A DNA stretch of 64,000 nucleotides from Thermococcus sp. Lineage in GTDB: Archaea > Methanobacteriota_B > Thermococci > Thermococcales > Thermococcaceae. The notes below the pieces were generated by a model, which saw only the letters and a program-made list of their open reading frames with translations, searched no databases and was not told the DNA's origin. Numbering within the stretch: the stretch's first letter is position 1; each line of letters starts with the position of its first letter. The position numbers and the translations under genes are program-made. This document shows positions 8,692 through 15,278 of this stretch, piece after piece. The stretch is from positions 1 to 64,000 of the forward strand of contig NZ_JALSLB010000015.1 of the NCBI RefSeq assembly GCF_026988555.1, given 5' to 3'.

Positions 8692-9060
8692 TCACATCAC
8701 CCGCTCATAATGCGCCTTCAGGACTGCCGCGGCCAGGACACCCGCTAACATCGACAACAGGAGCCACTTTGAAAGCAGAACCACAGTTTCATAGTCATGG
8801 CCAGCGAGCCAGATCAGTTCGTAGCCAAGAACGACGAAACCGACTCCCATGCCTTGGTAAAAACTCTTCATGGTTATCAGCTCGGTCCTTTCGTCTCTGA
8901 GGGGCCCTACTTTCTTCTCGTAGGTCTTCGCAAGGACCCAGGTTCCGAGCCAGACGAGGGTGAAGAAGAACCAGCTTAGGTATGTGCTGGTTCGCGAGTA
9001 ATAACTCACCAGGAAAATTGTCGTGAACAGAAAGACGAAGTGAATGACCCCGAACCTCAC
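8692..9060 (-). CDS. DUF2178-type membrane protein, third paralogue
   Basis: 122 residues with two N-terminal hydrophobic segments, the cytoplasmic-looking loop LRDERTELITMKSFYQG, then two more segments and the tail HYERVM. The start is GTG (9058-9060), placed immediately after the TGA stop of the upstream copy; the upstream copy's final CGG GTG ATG codons give the ribosome binding site. Family function is unknown. Its four helices, central charged loop and operon position are the only clues. Confidence 0.75.
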   Translation of the reverse strand: MRFGVIHFVFLFTTIFLVSYYSRTSTYLSWFFFTLVWLGTWVLAKTYEKKVGPLRDERTELITMKSFYQGMGVGFVVLGYELIWLAGHDYETVVLLSKWLLLSMLAGVLAAAVLKAHYERVM

Positions 9061-9423
9061 TCACATCACCCGCTTGTAATGATAGTGAGAAATCAGGGGC
9101 ACGGCCGCACCAAGGGCGAGGGGAATTATAAGCTTCGTAGCCACCTCGACGTTCTCCTTGTTGTACTCCCATAGATATTCAGCGAAGAGGAAAAAGCTCA
9201 TCACAGCATAGCCGTTCCTCGCGCTCTTCGCACTTATGAGCCTGCTCCTCTCATCCTCAATCCTCTCAACCTTTGAGTCGTAGTACCAAGCCAGCAGATA
9301 GCTTAGCAAAAAGCCCGCGACAAAAATTCCCACAGCCAGAAGGGCTTTTCCGGACTTTGTTGAGTAAGCCAGCCCGATTATCATGCCCGTGATGAGAATC
9401 CCGAGCAGGCCTTCGTACTTCAT
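9061..9423 (-). CDS. DUF2178-type membrane protein, second paralogue
   Basis: 120 residues, four hydrophobic segments, with IEDERSRLISAKSARNG between segments two and three and the tail HYHYKRVM. It begins with ATG directly at the stop of the first operon gene. The DER...S/ISAKSA motif is the best-conserved segment of DUF2178 (a family described only as a predicted membrane protein), and this copy matches it most closely among the five. Confidence 0.78.
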   Translation of the reverse strand: MKYEGLLGILITGMIIGLAYSTKSGKALLAVGIFVAGFLLSYLLAWYYDSKVERIEDERSRLISAKSARNGYAVMSFFLFAEYLWEYNKENVEVATKLIIPLALGAAVPLISHYHYKRVM

Positions 9424-9816
9424 TCACATCACCCTCAAGTAGTAGTGTTTCAGCGCGACCTTTAGAACCGAGACGAGAACCATCAGGGCAAGGGAGAGGT
9501 AGTAGGCGCTCCTCAGCTCCGGGCAGCTCTGGGAAAGTACCGCCAGACCCACCACGCTGAAAGCGAGGACGAGCACCAAAACCTGAAGCGTCCTTCTTGA
9601 TGCCATCTCCTCAATGCGGAGCGTTCTCTCATCGTTTATAATCTCACCGCGCCTCTTAACCCACTCGGAATATAAGAAGGTCGTGGCAATTGCCCCAGCC
9701 AGAACCCCAAAGGCGAGTGCGGCGTTTCCCATCCAGAGGGCCACGGCCAACAGCGATGCGGTCGTGGCCGGAATCGCATATCCAATTGCCTTCCATCCTT
9801 CCACATTCATCACCAT
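9424..9816 (-). CDS. DUF2178-type membrane protein, first gene of the operon
   Basis: 130 residues, four hydrophobic segments, central INDERTLRIEEMASRRTLQ and tail HYYLRVM. ATG codons at 9816 and 9810 are both possible; the first directly abuts the operator (9817). With the TATA box CTTATAAG at 9852-9859, transcription should start near 9830, so the leader is only about 14-20 nt. This gene therefore receives its translation signal differently from the four paralogues behind it, which all use the preceding gene's end as ribosome binding site. Confidence 0.75.
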   Translation of the reverse strand: MVMNVEGWKAIGYAIPATTASLLAVALWMGNAALAFGVLAGAIATTFLYSEWVKRRGEIINDERTLRIEEMASRRTLQVLVLVLAFSVVGLAVLSQSCPELRSAYYLSLALMVLVSVLKVALKHYYLRVM

Positions 9817-9860
9817 GTAAAGTTTCCTTTACGTAAAGCTTCCTTTACATCCTTATAAGC
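9817..9860 (-). promoter_or_regulatory. Promoter of the DUF2178 operon with two abutting palindromic operators
   Basis: Two 16-bp palindromes lie head to tail without a gap: GTAAAGTTTCCTTTAC (9817-9832) and GTAAAGCTTCCTTTAC (9833-9848). Each has perfect 6-bp arms and a 4-bp spacer, and they differ at one spacer base. The TATA box CTTATAAG (9852-9859) lies 3 bp beyond, so both copies cover the predicted transcription start. This is the layout of a repressor with two dimers bound side by side; the operon's own Xre protein is the likely ligand. Confidence 0.8.
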
Positions 9861-9872
9861 CTTTCCCCTCAA

Positions 9873-9884
9873 AGTTTTTAAAGC
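9873..9884 (+). promoter_or_regulatory. TATA box of tRNA-Leu
   Basis: GTTTTTAAAGC lies about 25-30 bp upstream of the mature 5' end of tRNA-Leu at 9906, the normal distance for an archaeal TATA element with little or no leader. It is separate from the TATA at 9852-9859 that serves the divergent DUF2178 operon. Confidence 0.65.
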
Positions 9885-9905
9885 AAAGGCAATAACTCAA
9901 TCCGC

Positions 9906-9993
9906 GCGGGGGTAGCCGAGCCTGGCCAAAGGCGCGGGATTTAGGGTCCCGTCCCGCAGGGGTTCGCGGGTTCGAATCCCGTCCCCCGCACCA
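9906..9993 (+). tRNA. tRNA-Leu (anticodon UAG)
   Basis: A class II tRNA of 88 nt including encoded CCA. The acceptor stem GCGGGGG (9906-9912) pairs with CCCCCGC (9983-9989), followed by discriminator A and CCA. The anticodon stem CGGGA/TCCCG encloses the loop TTTAGGG, giving anticodon TAG (reads CUA). The long variable arm GTCCCGCAGGGG-type and the TTCGAAT T-loop confirm a leucine tRNA. No intron. Confidence 0.95.
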
Positions 9994-10591
9994 TACAAAC
10001 TTCGCCTTTGCGACGTTGAAGTGGAGCTTCAACGCACGGGATGATAGTCCCGTTGAGTTTGACCAAGACTCGTGATTCTTCTCTAAATGCACTTCTGTGA
10101 GGTTTGCACTTTCAAACGGCTATTTTCTCGGGGAAATTCTCTTTAGGGGGCTATTAAACGTGTTTTCTCTAAAAAGCGCTCCTTCGGAGCGCGTGAAAGT
10201 GTAAACCTAATGGCAACGGCTCTTAACTTGGAGAATTTCACACATCCAAGGGGCTATTGGAAGTGCAAACACTCACCAAAAAGCTCCCTATCACAGGAAT
10301 CACTAACTTTGATGAAACTTTGCTCAGCAAAGTTTCCTTGATGAATCTTTTCCCAAAAGCTTCAGCGCTGGCGGAAGGTTATGTGCTTCTTCTAAAGCAT
10401 TCATTTTTGAGCGGGTTTTTTCCTAACTTACCCCTTGGTGAGTGTTTCACGCTCTAAATGGCGTCCAAAGGACGCCTTCTTGAGTGAAACACTCTTCAAA
10501 AAGCACGTGAAAAAGGAACCAAACTCAAAATGGACACCTCTAGAATAATGAATCTTGTTTTCCGCCAGCGCTTTCGTCGGAAAGGGCTGTT
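9994..10591. repeat. Gene-free stretch with nested inverted repeats between tRNA-Leu and tRNA-Val
   Basis: About 600 bp without a credible gene; the base composition is more AT-rich than its surroundings. It holds many exact inverted repeats: hairpins GCGCTCC-TTC-GGAGCGC (10176-10192), GAAACTTTGCT-C-AGCAAAGTTTC (10314-10336) and GGCGTCC-AAA-GGACGCC (10460-10476); longer-range arms 10267-10277 with 10437-10447, 10440-10450 with 10484-10494, and 10364-10376 with 10559-10571; and a near match 10101-10114 with 10194-10207. The word GGCTATT also recurs three times. No integrase, transposase or tRNA fragment was seen. It may be a decayed element or a source of structured RNA. Confidence 0.6.
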
Positions 10592-10670
10592 ATGGTGGGC
10601 CCGCGGGGACTTGAACCCCGGACCTCCACCGTGTGAGGGTGGCGTCATAACCAGTCTAGACCACGGGCCC
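10592..10670 (-). tRNA. tRNA-Val (anticodon CAC)
   Basis: 79 nt including encoded CCA. Read on the minus strand, the acceptor stem GGGCCCG pairs with CGGGCCC, then A and CCA. The anticodon stem CCACC/GGTGG encloses CTCACAC, giving anticodon CAC (reads GUG). The T arm is GGGGTTCAAGTCCCC. A TATA-like CTTTATATT lies at about 10697-10706, 27 bp or more upstream of the 5' end, just beyond the stop of dph5, so the tRNA has its own promoter. Confidence 0.95.
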
Positions 10671-10718
10671 ATCCGAAGATAATGCCAAAAGCAGGGAATA
10701 TAAAGCTTTCGCTGGGCT

Positions 10719-11513
10719 TTAGGTTTCTTCCAGTATCTTCCTTGGAGCCCTCCCGAACTCCACCAGGTATTCTGCCTCAACGATGTGGAGCCGCCCCGGG
10801 ACAACCATGACATGAGGCTGTCTCCCGAAGTCCTCGTTTATCATATCTTTAACGTAGCCCGCCCGCAGTGTTGGATTCAGAGAGCCCGCCCTTGCAAGGA
10901 CAACTACTAGAGTGTCGGGCGTGAAAATCCTATCACCTTTCATGTTCTCCACCTGGAGGAGTATCTCCATCGCCTCGTTGGCGGTCATGTAGCGGTTTTG
11001 GTGGGCTCTTATGTCGAGGAAGAGCATTGTATGAAGGCCCCTCTCGCGGTTCTCCCTGATTACGTCGTAGTGGCTGGTTGGAAACCAATTTTTCTCCGGA
11101 TACGCCACCGTGGCGCTCTTCCCAAACTTGTATATCTGGAGGCCCGTTACGGCGATCGCCGAGTAGATGCTGGGTGCGTGGATTACGTGGCTTTCGATAC
11201 CCATCCTCTTTGCCCTTATTCTGAGGTCGGAGTGCGTTGTTGCCACCATGGGATCCCCTGCCGTCAAAAAGGCAACGTCCTTTTTCTTGGCCTCACTTAG
11301 GACGGTGCGCTCAAAGTTGAGCTCAACATCCTCTCTGCTGAGCCTCTTTATAGGTTTACCTATCATGGCCTCTATTCTGTCCACCGTCGTTCCGGCCAGC
11401 AGGGATGTGTAGAACTCCGCAAACACCAGGTCGCATTTCTTAGCGGTCTCAAGCCCTTTGAGAGTGATGTCCCTCTCATCGTAAAGACCGAGTCCTATGA
11501 AGTAAATCGCCAT
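10719..11513 (-). CDS. dph5: Diphthine synthase (diphthamide biosynthesis methyltransferase)
   Basis: A 264-residue SAM-dependent methyltransferase of the Dph5/DphB family that methylates the modified histidine of translation elongation factor aEF2. Motifs: N-terminal YFIGLGLYDERDITLKG, FAEFYTSLL, the SAM-binding LTAGDPMVATTHSDL, HAPSIYSA, and VVPGRLHIVEAEYLVE at the end. The start is ATG 11513 with GGTGAG shortly before it; the open frame goes on to 11603 without signals. A TATA-like CTTAAAAGG lies near 11544-11553. A second diphthamide gene (dph6) is found at 24855. Confidence 0.95.
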   Translation of the reverse strand: MAIYFIGLGLYDERDITLKGLETAKKCDLVFAEFYTSLLAGTTVDRIEAMIGKPIKRLSREDVELNFERTVLSEAKKKDVAFLTAGDPMVATTHSDLRIRAKRMGIESHVIHAPSIYSAIAVTGLQIYKFGKSATVAYPEKNWFPTSHYDVIRENRERGLHTMLFLDIRAHQNRYMTANEAMEILLQVENMKGDRIFTPDTLVVVLARAGSLNPTLRAGYVKDMINEDFGRQPHVMVVPGRLHIVEAEYLVEFGRAPRKILEET

Positions 11514-11709
11514 CGTCTCACCGGCGGAAGTTTCCCTTCCACCTTTTAAGATTACCCTCGCAGCGCATGCTAGTTTCATGTTGCCGTGTGAGCCCAGTGC
11601 CACCTTAACCCTCGCTGTGGGGTGAGAACCAGCTGTGAACCGGGTTTGCCTAACTTGCCTGGCTTTTTATGTGGAGAGCCGACCCAACGTTCATCAGAAA
11701 AGGCTGTTG

Positions 11710-11787
11710 TGGTGCGGTGGCCGGGATTTGAACCCGGGTCACCGGCTTGGAAGGCCGGTGTCCTAGACCAGGCTAGACTACCACCGC
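11710..11787 (-). tRNA. tRNA-Gly (anticodon UCC)
   Basis: 78 nt including encoded CCA. Acceptor stem GCGGTGG pairs with CCACCGC, then A and CCA. Anticodon stem CCGGC/GCCGG encloses CTTCCAA, giving anticodon TCC (reads GGA). It starts 8 bp after the end of tRNA-Phe on the same strand and is probably co-transcribed with it. Confidence 0.95.
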
Positions 11788-11795
11788 GCAGAAAG

Positions 11796-11872
11796 TGGTG
11801 GGGCGAGGGGGATTTGAACCCCCGACACCCGGATCTTCAGTCCGGCGCTCTCCCAGGCTGAGCTACCGCCCC
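11796..11872 (-). tRNA. tRNA-Phe (anticodon GAA)
   Basis: 77 nt including encoded CCA. Acceptor stem GGGGCGG pairs with TCGCCCC (last pair G-T), then A and CCA. Anticodon stem CCGGA/TCCGG encloses CTGAAGA, giving anticodon GAA. A strong TATA box (GATTTATAAATTC read on this strand, about 11896-11908) lies upstream and should drive tRNA-Phe and tRNA-Gly together. Confidence 0.95.
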
Positions 11873-11962
11873 ACGCCCAAAGATAAAAGGCCGGAGCGAA
11901 TTTATAAATCTTGCGGTGAGCCGAAAGCAGACCCACCTTGGGAAGGAATCCGTGAGGCGGCA

Positions 11963-12682
11963 CTATACCCTTGGTTCAACAGCGTAGACCGTCTCGTCCT
12001 CTCTAATACCATCGATGAGTCCCCTGTGCCGCCTCACGCAGCTCTCGCACTCGCCGCAGTGTATGGGCTTTCCATCCCTTGTGAAGCCCTTCGGCATATA
12101 GCAGGAGCTGGAGTACTCGTACTTGGCGCCAAGCTCCTTTAAACGTTTAGCTATGCCCCTCTTGTCGAGGTCTATTAGCGGGGCGACGACCTTCACGTCT
12201 GCCATTGTTCCGTATTTCAGCATCTCGTTCATCTTTTCGACAAACTCTGAAGTGTTGTCCGGAAAAGTTGCCCCCTCCTCGGCGTTGAAGCCGACTATTA
12301 TATCGCCCCCGCCGAGCGCATCGAGGAGCGAAGCCGCTAAGCTTATCAGCACGACGTTTCTCGCCGGAATCCAGACGCTTTTTGCTGTTTCTTTGGCCCT
12401 CTCAAAATTCTCAAGCTCTTCTCTAGTAACCTTCGGTGTCTCCCCCCCAACGAGCGTCGTTCCCCTCAGCTTTGAGAACTCCTCAAGAAAGTCGAGGCGG
12501 ACTATCTTCAATGGAACATCCAGCTCCTTCGAGAAGAACTCCGCGACCCTGTTCGTAACGCGCTCCTCGTTGCTTCCGTAGTTGGCGGTGACCATTATGA
12601 CCTCGTCGTAGTTTCTCTTCGCCCAGTAGAGGCAGGCGGTACTGTCAAGCCCACCCGAGAACAAAACCACCGCGCGCTTCAT
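11963..12682 (-). CDS. queC: 7-cyano-7-deazaguanine synthase
   Basis: A 239-residue QueC protein. It converts 7-carboxy-7-deazaguanine to preQ0, the precursor of archaeosine in tRNA. The N-terminal PP-loop FSGGLDST marks the adenylating ATP pyrophosphatase fold, and the C-terminal zinc site is complete: C at SSSCYMP, then HCGECESC. Internal motifs [14 protein letters not shown] and [14 protein letters not shown] are typical. ATG 12682 is preceded by GGGGTGATACC. The gene stands alone with respect to other archaeosine genes in the window. Confidence 0.95.
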   Translation of the reverse strand: MKRAVVLFSGGLDSTACLYWAKRNYDEVIMVTANYGSNEERVTNRVAEFFSKELDVPLKIVRLDFLEEFSKLRGTTLVGGETPKVTREELENFERAKETAKSVWIPARNVVLISLAASLLDALGGGDIIVGFNAEEGATFPDNTSEFVEKMNEMLKYGTMADVKVVAPLIDLDKRGIAKRLKELGAKYEYSSSCYMPKGFTRDGKPIHCGECESCVRRHRGLIDGIREDETVYAVEPRV

Positions 12683-12723
12683 GGTATCACCCCTAGATTA
12701 AAGTTGGGCCGGCGATTAAAAAC

Positions 12724-13626
12724 TTACTCCAGCGCTAGGCCGACTATCTCTTCCACACTCGAAAAGCCCTCGCTTTTGAGGTATCCAGTTATCCCCTCGT
12801 TTATCTCCCGGAATACTCCCCATCCCCGGAGTGAGACGGCTGTACCAACCTGAAGGGCCGAGGCTCCGGCGAGGAGAAACTCAACCGCGTCCCACCACGT
12901 CGTTATACCCCCAATTCCTATCACCGGGATTTCAAGTGTTCTCGCGAGGTCGTAGACGGCCCTCAAGGCGACGGGCTTCACTCCGGGCCCCGAATAGCCT
13001 CCGACCCTGTTGCTCAGTATCGGCCTCCTCGCGTAGACGTCTATGGCTATCGCCTTCAGCGTGTTTATGGCGGAGACCGCATCTGCCCCCGCTTTTTCGG
13101 CTGCAAGACCGAGCTTCGTTATGTCGTTCGTGTTCGGAGTCAGCTTCGCTATCACTGGCCTGTCAGTGGCGTCTTTAATTGCCCTGACCACCTCGTAGAC
13201 GTTCTCCGGTTTCTGGCCTATTTCCATGCCGTAGCCCTTTGCATGGGGACAGCTGAGGTTGAGCTCGAAGGCGTCCGCAACGTCACTTAGCTTCTCGGCC
13301 AAAAAGGCAAACTCCTCTGGTGTCCCTCCGAAAATCGAGACGATCAGCGGGAAGTCGAAGGTGAAGCCTTCAACCATCTCAAGGAAGCCCTTCCAGCCGG
13401 GGTTCGGCAGTCCCATCGCGTTTATCAATCCATAGGGGAGCTCCACGATCGTTGGGTTGGCATAACCCTTCCTCGGCTCGATTCCGATGGATTTGGTGAT
13501 CACCCCCCCCGCACCTTCCTTATACGCTCTAATCCACTGCTCCGGAACCTTGTCATCTATCCCCGATGCGAGAAGAAGGGGGTTCTTAAGGTCAACTCCA
13601 AGAAGTTTGACTTTTAATGACGGCAT
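12724..13626 (-). CDS. pyrD: Dihydroorotate dehydrogenase
   Basis: A 300-residue class 1 enzyme (FMN-containing (beta/alpha)8 barrel) that oxidises dihydroorotate to orotate in UMP synthesis. The segment LNLSCPHAKGYG contains the cysteine that acts as catalytic base in class 1B enzymes; GIGGITTWWDAVEFLLAGAS forms the phosphate-binding end of the barrel. No pyrK partner is adjacent, so the electron acceptor is unclear. ATG 13626 follows GAGGTG. A second pyrimidine gene, pyrF, is at 20830 but not in the same operon. Confidence 0.93.
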   Translation of the reverse strand: MPSLKVKLLGVDLKNPLLLASGIDDKVPEQWIRAYKEGAGGVITKSIGIEPRKGYANPTIVELPYGLINAMGLPNPGWKGFLEMVEGFTFDFPLIVSIFGGTPEEFAFLAEKLSDVADAFELNLSCPHAKGYGMEIGQKPENVYEVVRAIKDATDRPVIAKLTPNTNDITKLGLAAEKAGADAVSAINTLKAIAIDVYARRPILSNRVGGYSGPGVKPVALRAVYDLARTLEIPVIGIGGITTWWDAVEFLLAGASALQVGTAVSLRGWGVFREINEGITGYLKSEGFSSVEEIVGLALE

Positions 13627-13659
13627 CTTCGCACCTCACTAGGGAATGGGGTGATTATA

Positions 13660-13998
13660 TTAAGGTTTTCTCCCTTCCCGGAGTTCCATACGCACGTCTT
13701 CGTCCATGAGTATGAAAAGCGCTAGTCCCGAAAGGAGCGTCAGGCTTACGGCGGCCAGTGAGAAGATGGATATTACCCAGATTATCCCGAATATAAGGTC
13801 GAGGAGGGCAACGTAGGCACCCCCATCAACGGCAATGCCGTTTCCGAGGTATACTCCGGCTGCGAAGAGTATGTGAAACGTTCCTATGAGAACAAAGCCG
13901 GGAAACATATACTGCTCCCCATAGCTCAGAACGGCGAGACCGTAGAAGTAAATTGAGAGAAGGAGAAAAAATGAGACGACGATTAGTCTAGGCCTCAT
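13660..13998 (-). CDS. Small membrane protein of unknown function
   Basis: 112 residues with four clear hydrophobic segments (about 5-24, 33-50, 62-80, 82-96) and a charged C-terminal tail (DEDVRMELREGRKP). The start overlaps the end of the MFS transporter gene by 11 bp, so the two are probably translated together. I do not recognise a family and no residues suggest an enzyme. Confidence 0.65.
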   Translation of the reverse strand: MRPRLIVVSFFLLLSIYFYGLAVLSYGEQYMFPGFVLIGTFHILFAAGVYLGNGIAVDGGAYVALLDLIFGIIWVISIFSLAAVSLTLLSGLALFILMDEDVRMELREGRKP

Positions 13999-15196
13999 TT
14001 CCGAGTTCCTCCACCGGGAGCCTCATTCTGGAAGCGGCTAACAGGAGCCCGATTCCAATCAGAGTAACGGCCAGGAAAATCGCCATCCCCGTCCCTACCC
14101 CGCTCACTAGGAGGAACATAACGTTGGGTGCCACTGCGTTGGCGGAGTTTGAGATGAGGCCGAGTGCAAAGCTGGCGTCGGGGTAGACCTCCTTGGAATA
14201 GGCCGCCGGTGCGGTCGTCCAGAACGCTGGTCCGGTACCCTGCACTATCCCCGTTACCGCCAAACCGAGCAGAAGTGCGCTGTAATCTCCCGAGGAGAAT
14301 CCCTTCCATACAAGAAGCAGCCCCAGGAACGTTACCGCGTACGAAATGCTCATGACGCTGACTATCGCCTTGAATAGACCACGGTTGCTACTGTTCTTGA
14401 CTGATAAGCGGTATCCGAGGTACCCCATGATTATCGACCACACACCAAGGGACACCTCAAGGGAGGTCAGGAGTGTTGAGATCTGGGCGCCGCTGAAGGG
14501 TGCGTGTTTAACCGTGAACGAGCCTATGGTGAATATTATCCACAGTGCGGGGAAGAACGTGAAGCCGAAAACCCACGTGAACGGCATCCTCCAGACGCTT
14601 ACGCTGCTCGTCCGTGATGTGCTCTTGGGGATTTCAAAGTCCTCGACGAGGAACCACCAAACCGCGAGCATCAGGTACATGATGACTGCTGATATAATAA
14701 ATACCCTTTGAATGGCGCCCCAGTCCGAGCTGTTCGGTGCAAGCCAGCCCGCAAGGTGAACTCCGTAGAGCCCACCCCAGAATATTCCCGATAGTATTAT
14801 GCCCTTTGCAAACGGTCTCCCCGCGAGGAAGAGCCTGGCGATCTGGTTGCTGAAGACCGCGATGAGGGCCACGATGAACCCCTGGAAGAACCTCAGGGCA
14901 ACCACCACCCACCAGTTCCCGACGAACGGGATTATAAACTGGGGCACCGCAGCGAAACTGACTATAAGAGCGACGCTCCTTTTGAACGAGCCTTTGAAGA
15001 GGTTAGTCCCTCCAAGCAGAAACGCAACAAAGAGACCAACAACGTAAGCGTCCTGCTGGTAGCTGAGTGCTGAACCGCTGATTCCGTAGTGAATTATAAC
15101 CGCGTCTTTAAACCTCTCCAGCATGTGCATCGTACCGAATCCTGCCGCGAGAAGAATCGTGTTCAGTATGACGGTCATCCACCTGCTGTTTTTCAT
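13988..15196 (-). CDS. MFS family transporter
   Basis: A 402-residue protein with about twelve hydrophobic segments, short loops and no signal peptide, as in major facilitator superfamily carriers. The loop after segment 2 is FLLGGTNLFKGSFKR and a central cytoplasmic loop with FEIPKSTSRTSS separates two halves. Substrate and direction are unknown. ATG 15196 is preceded by GGAGGTG six bases away. The promoter region carries an exact 15-bp tandem duplication (15223-15252). A small membrane protein gene follows with an 11-bp overlap. Confidence 0.85.
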   Translation of the reverse strand: MKNSRWMTVILNTILLAAGFGTMHMLERFKDAVIIHYGISGSALSYQQDAYVVGLFVAFLLGGTNLFKGSFKRSVALIVSFAAVPQFIIPFVGNWWVVVALRFFQGFIVALIAVFSNQIARLFLAGRPFAKGIILSGIFWGGLYGVHLAGWLAPNSSDWGAIQRVFIISAVIMYLMLAVWWFLVEDFEIPKSTSRTSSVSVWRMPFTWVFGFTFFPALWIIFTIGSFTVKHAPFSGAQISTLLTSLEVSLGVWSIIMGYLGYRLSVKNSSNRGLFKAIVSVMSISYAVTFLGLLLVWKGFSSGDYSALLLGLAVTGIVQGTGPAFWTTAPAAYSKEVYPDASFALGLISNSANAVAPNVMFLLVSGVGTGMAIFLAVTLIGIGLLLAASRMRLPVEELGNEA

Positions 15197-15222
15197 GTCA
15201 GCACCTCCTTTATTACATCATG

Positions 15223-15252
15223 TCATATCCTGCCTTTTCATATCCTGCCTTT
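15223..15252 (-). repeat. Two exact 15-bp tandem repeats upstream of the MFS gene
   Basis: TCATATCCTGCCTTT occurs twice in direct tandem (15223-15237 and 15238-15252, plus-strand reading), about 27-56 bp upstream of the MFS start codon. On the coding strand this reads AAAGGCAGGATATGA twice. The 82-bp gap has no typical TATA box other than the ATATGA words inside the repeats, so they may be the promoter/operator itself or a recent slippage duplication. Confidence 0.6.
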
Positions 15253-15278
15253 CTACATCCCGAAGGGCAACAATAACC

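Noticed and set aside
11514-11709. C/D box small RNA between tRNA-Gly and dph5
   Set aside because: A TGATGA word occurs on the minus strand, but no matching D box at a proper distance was found.
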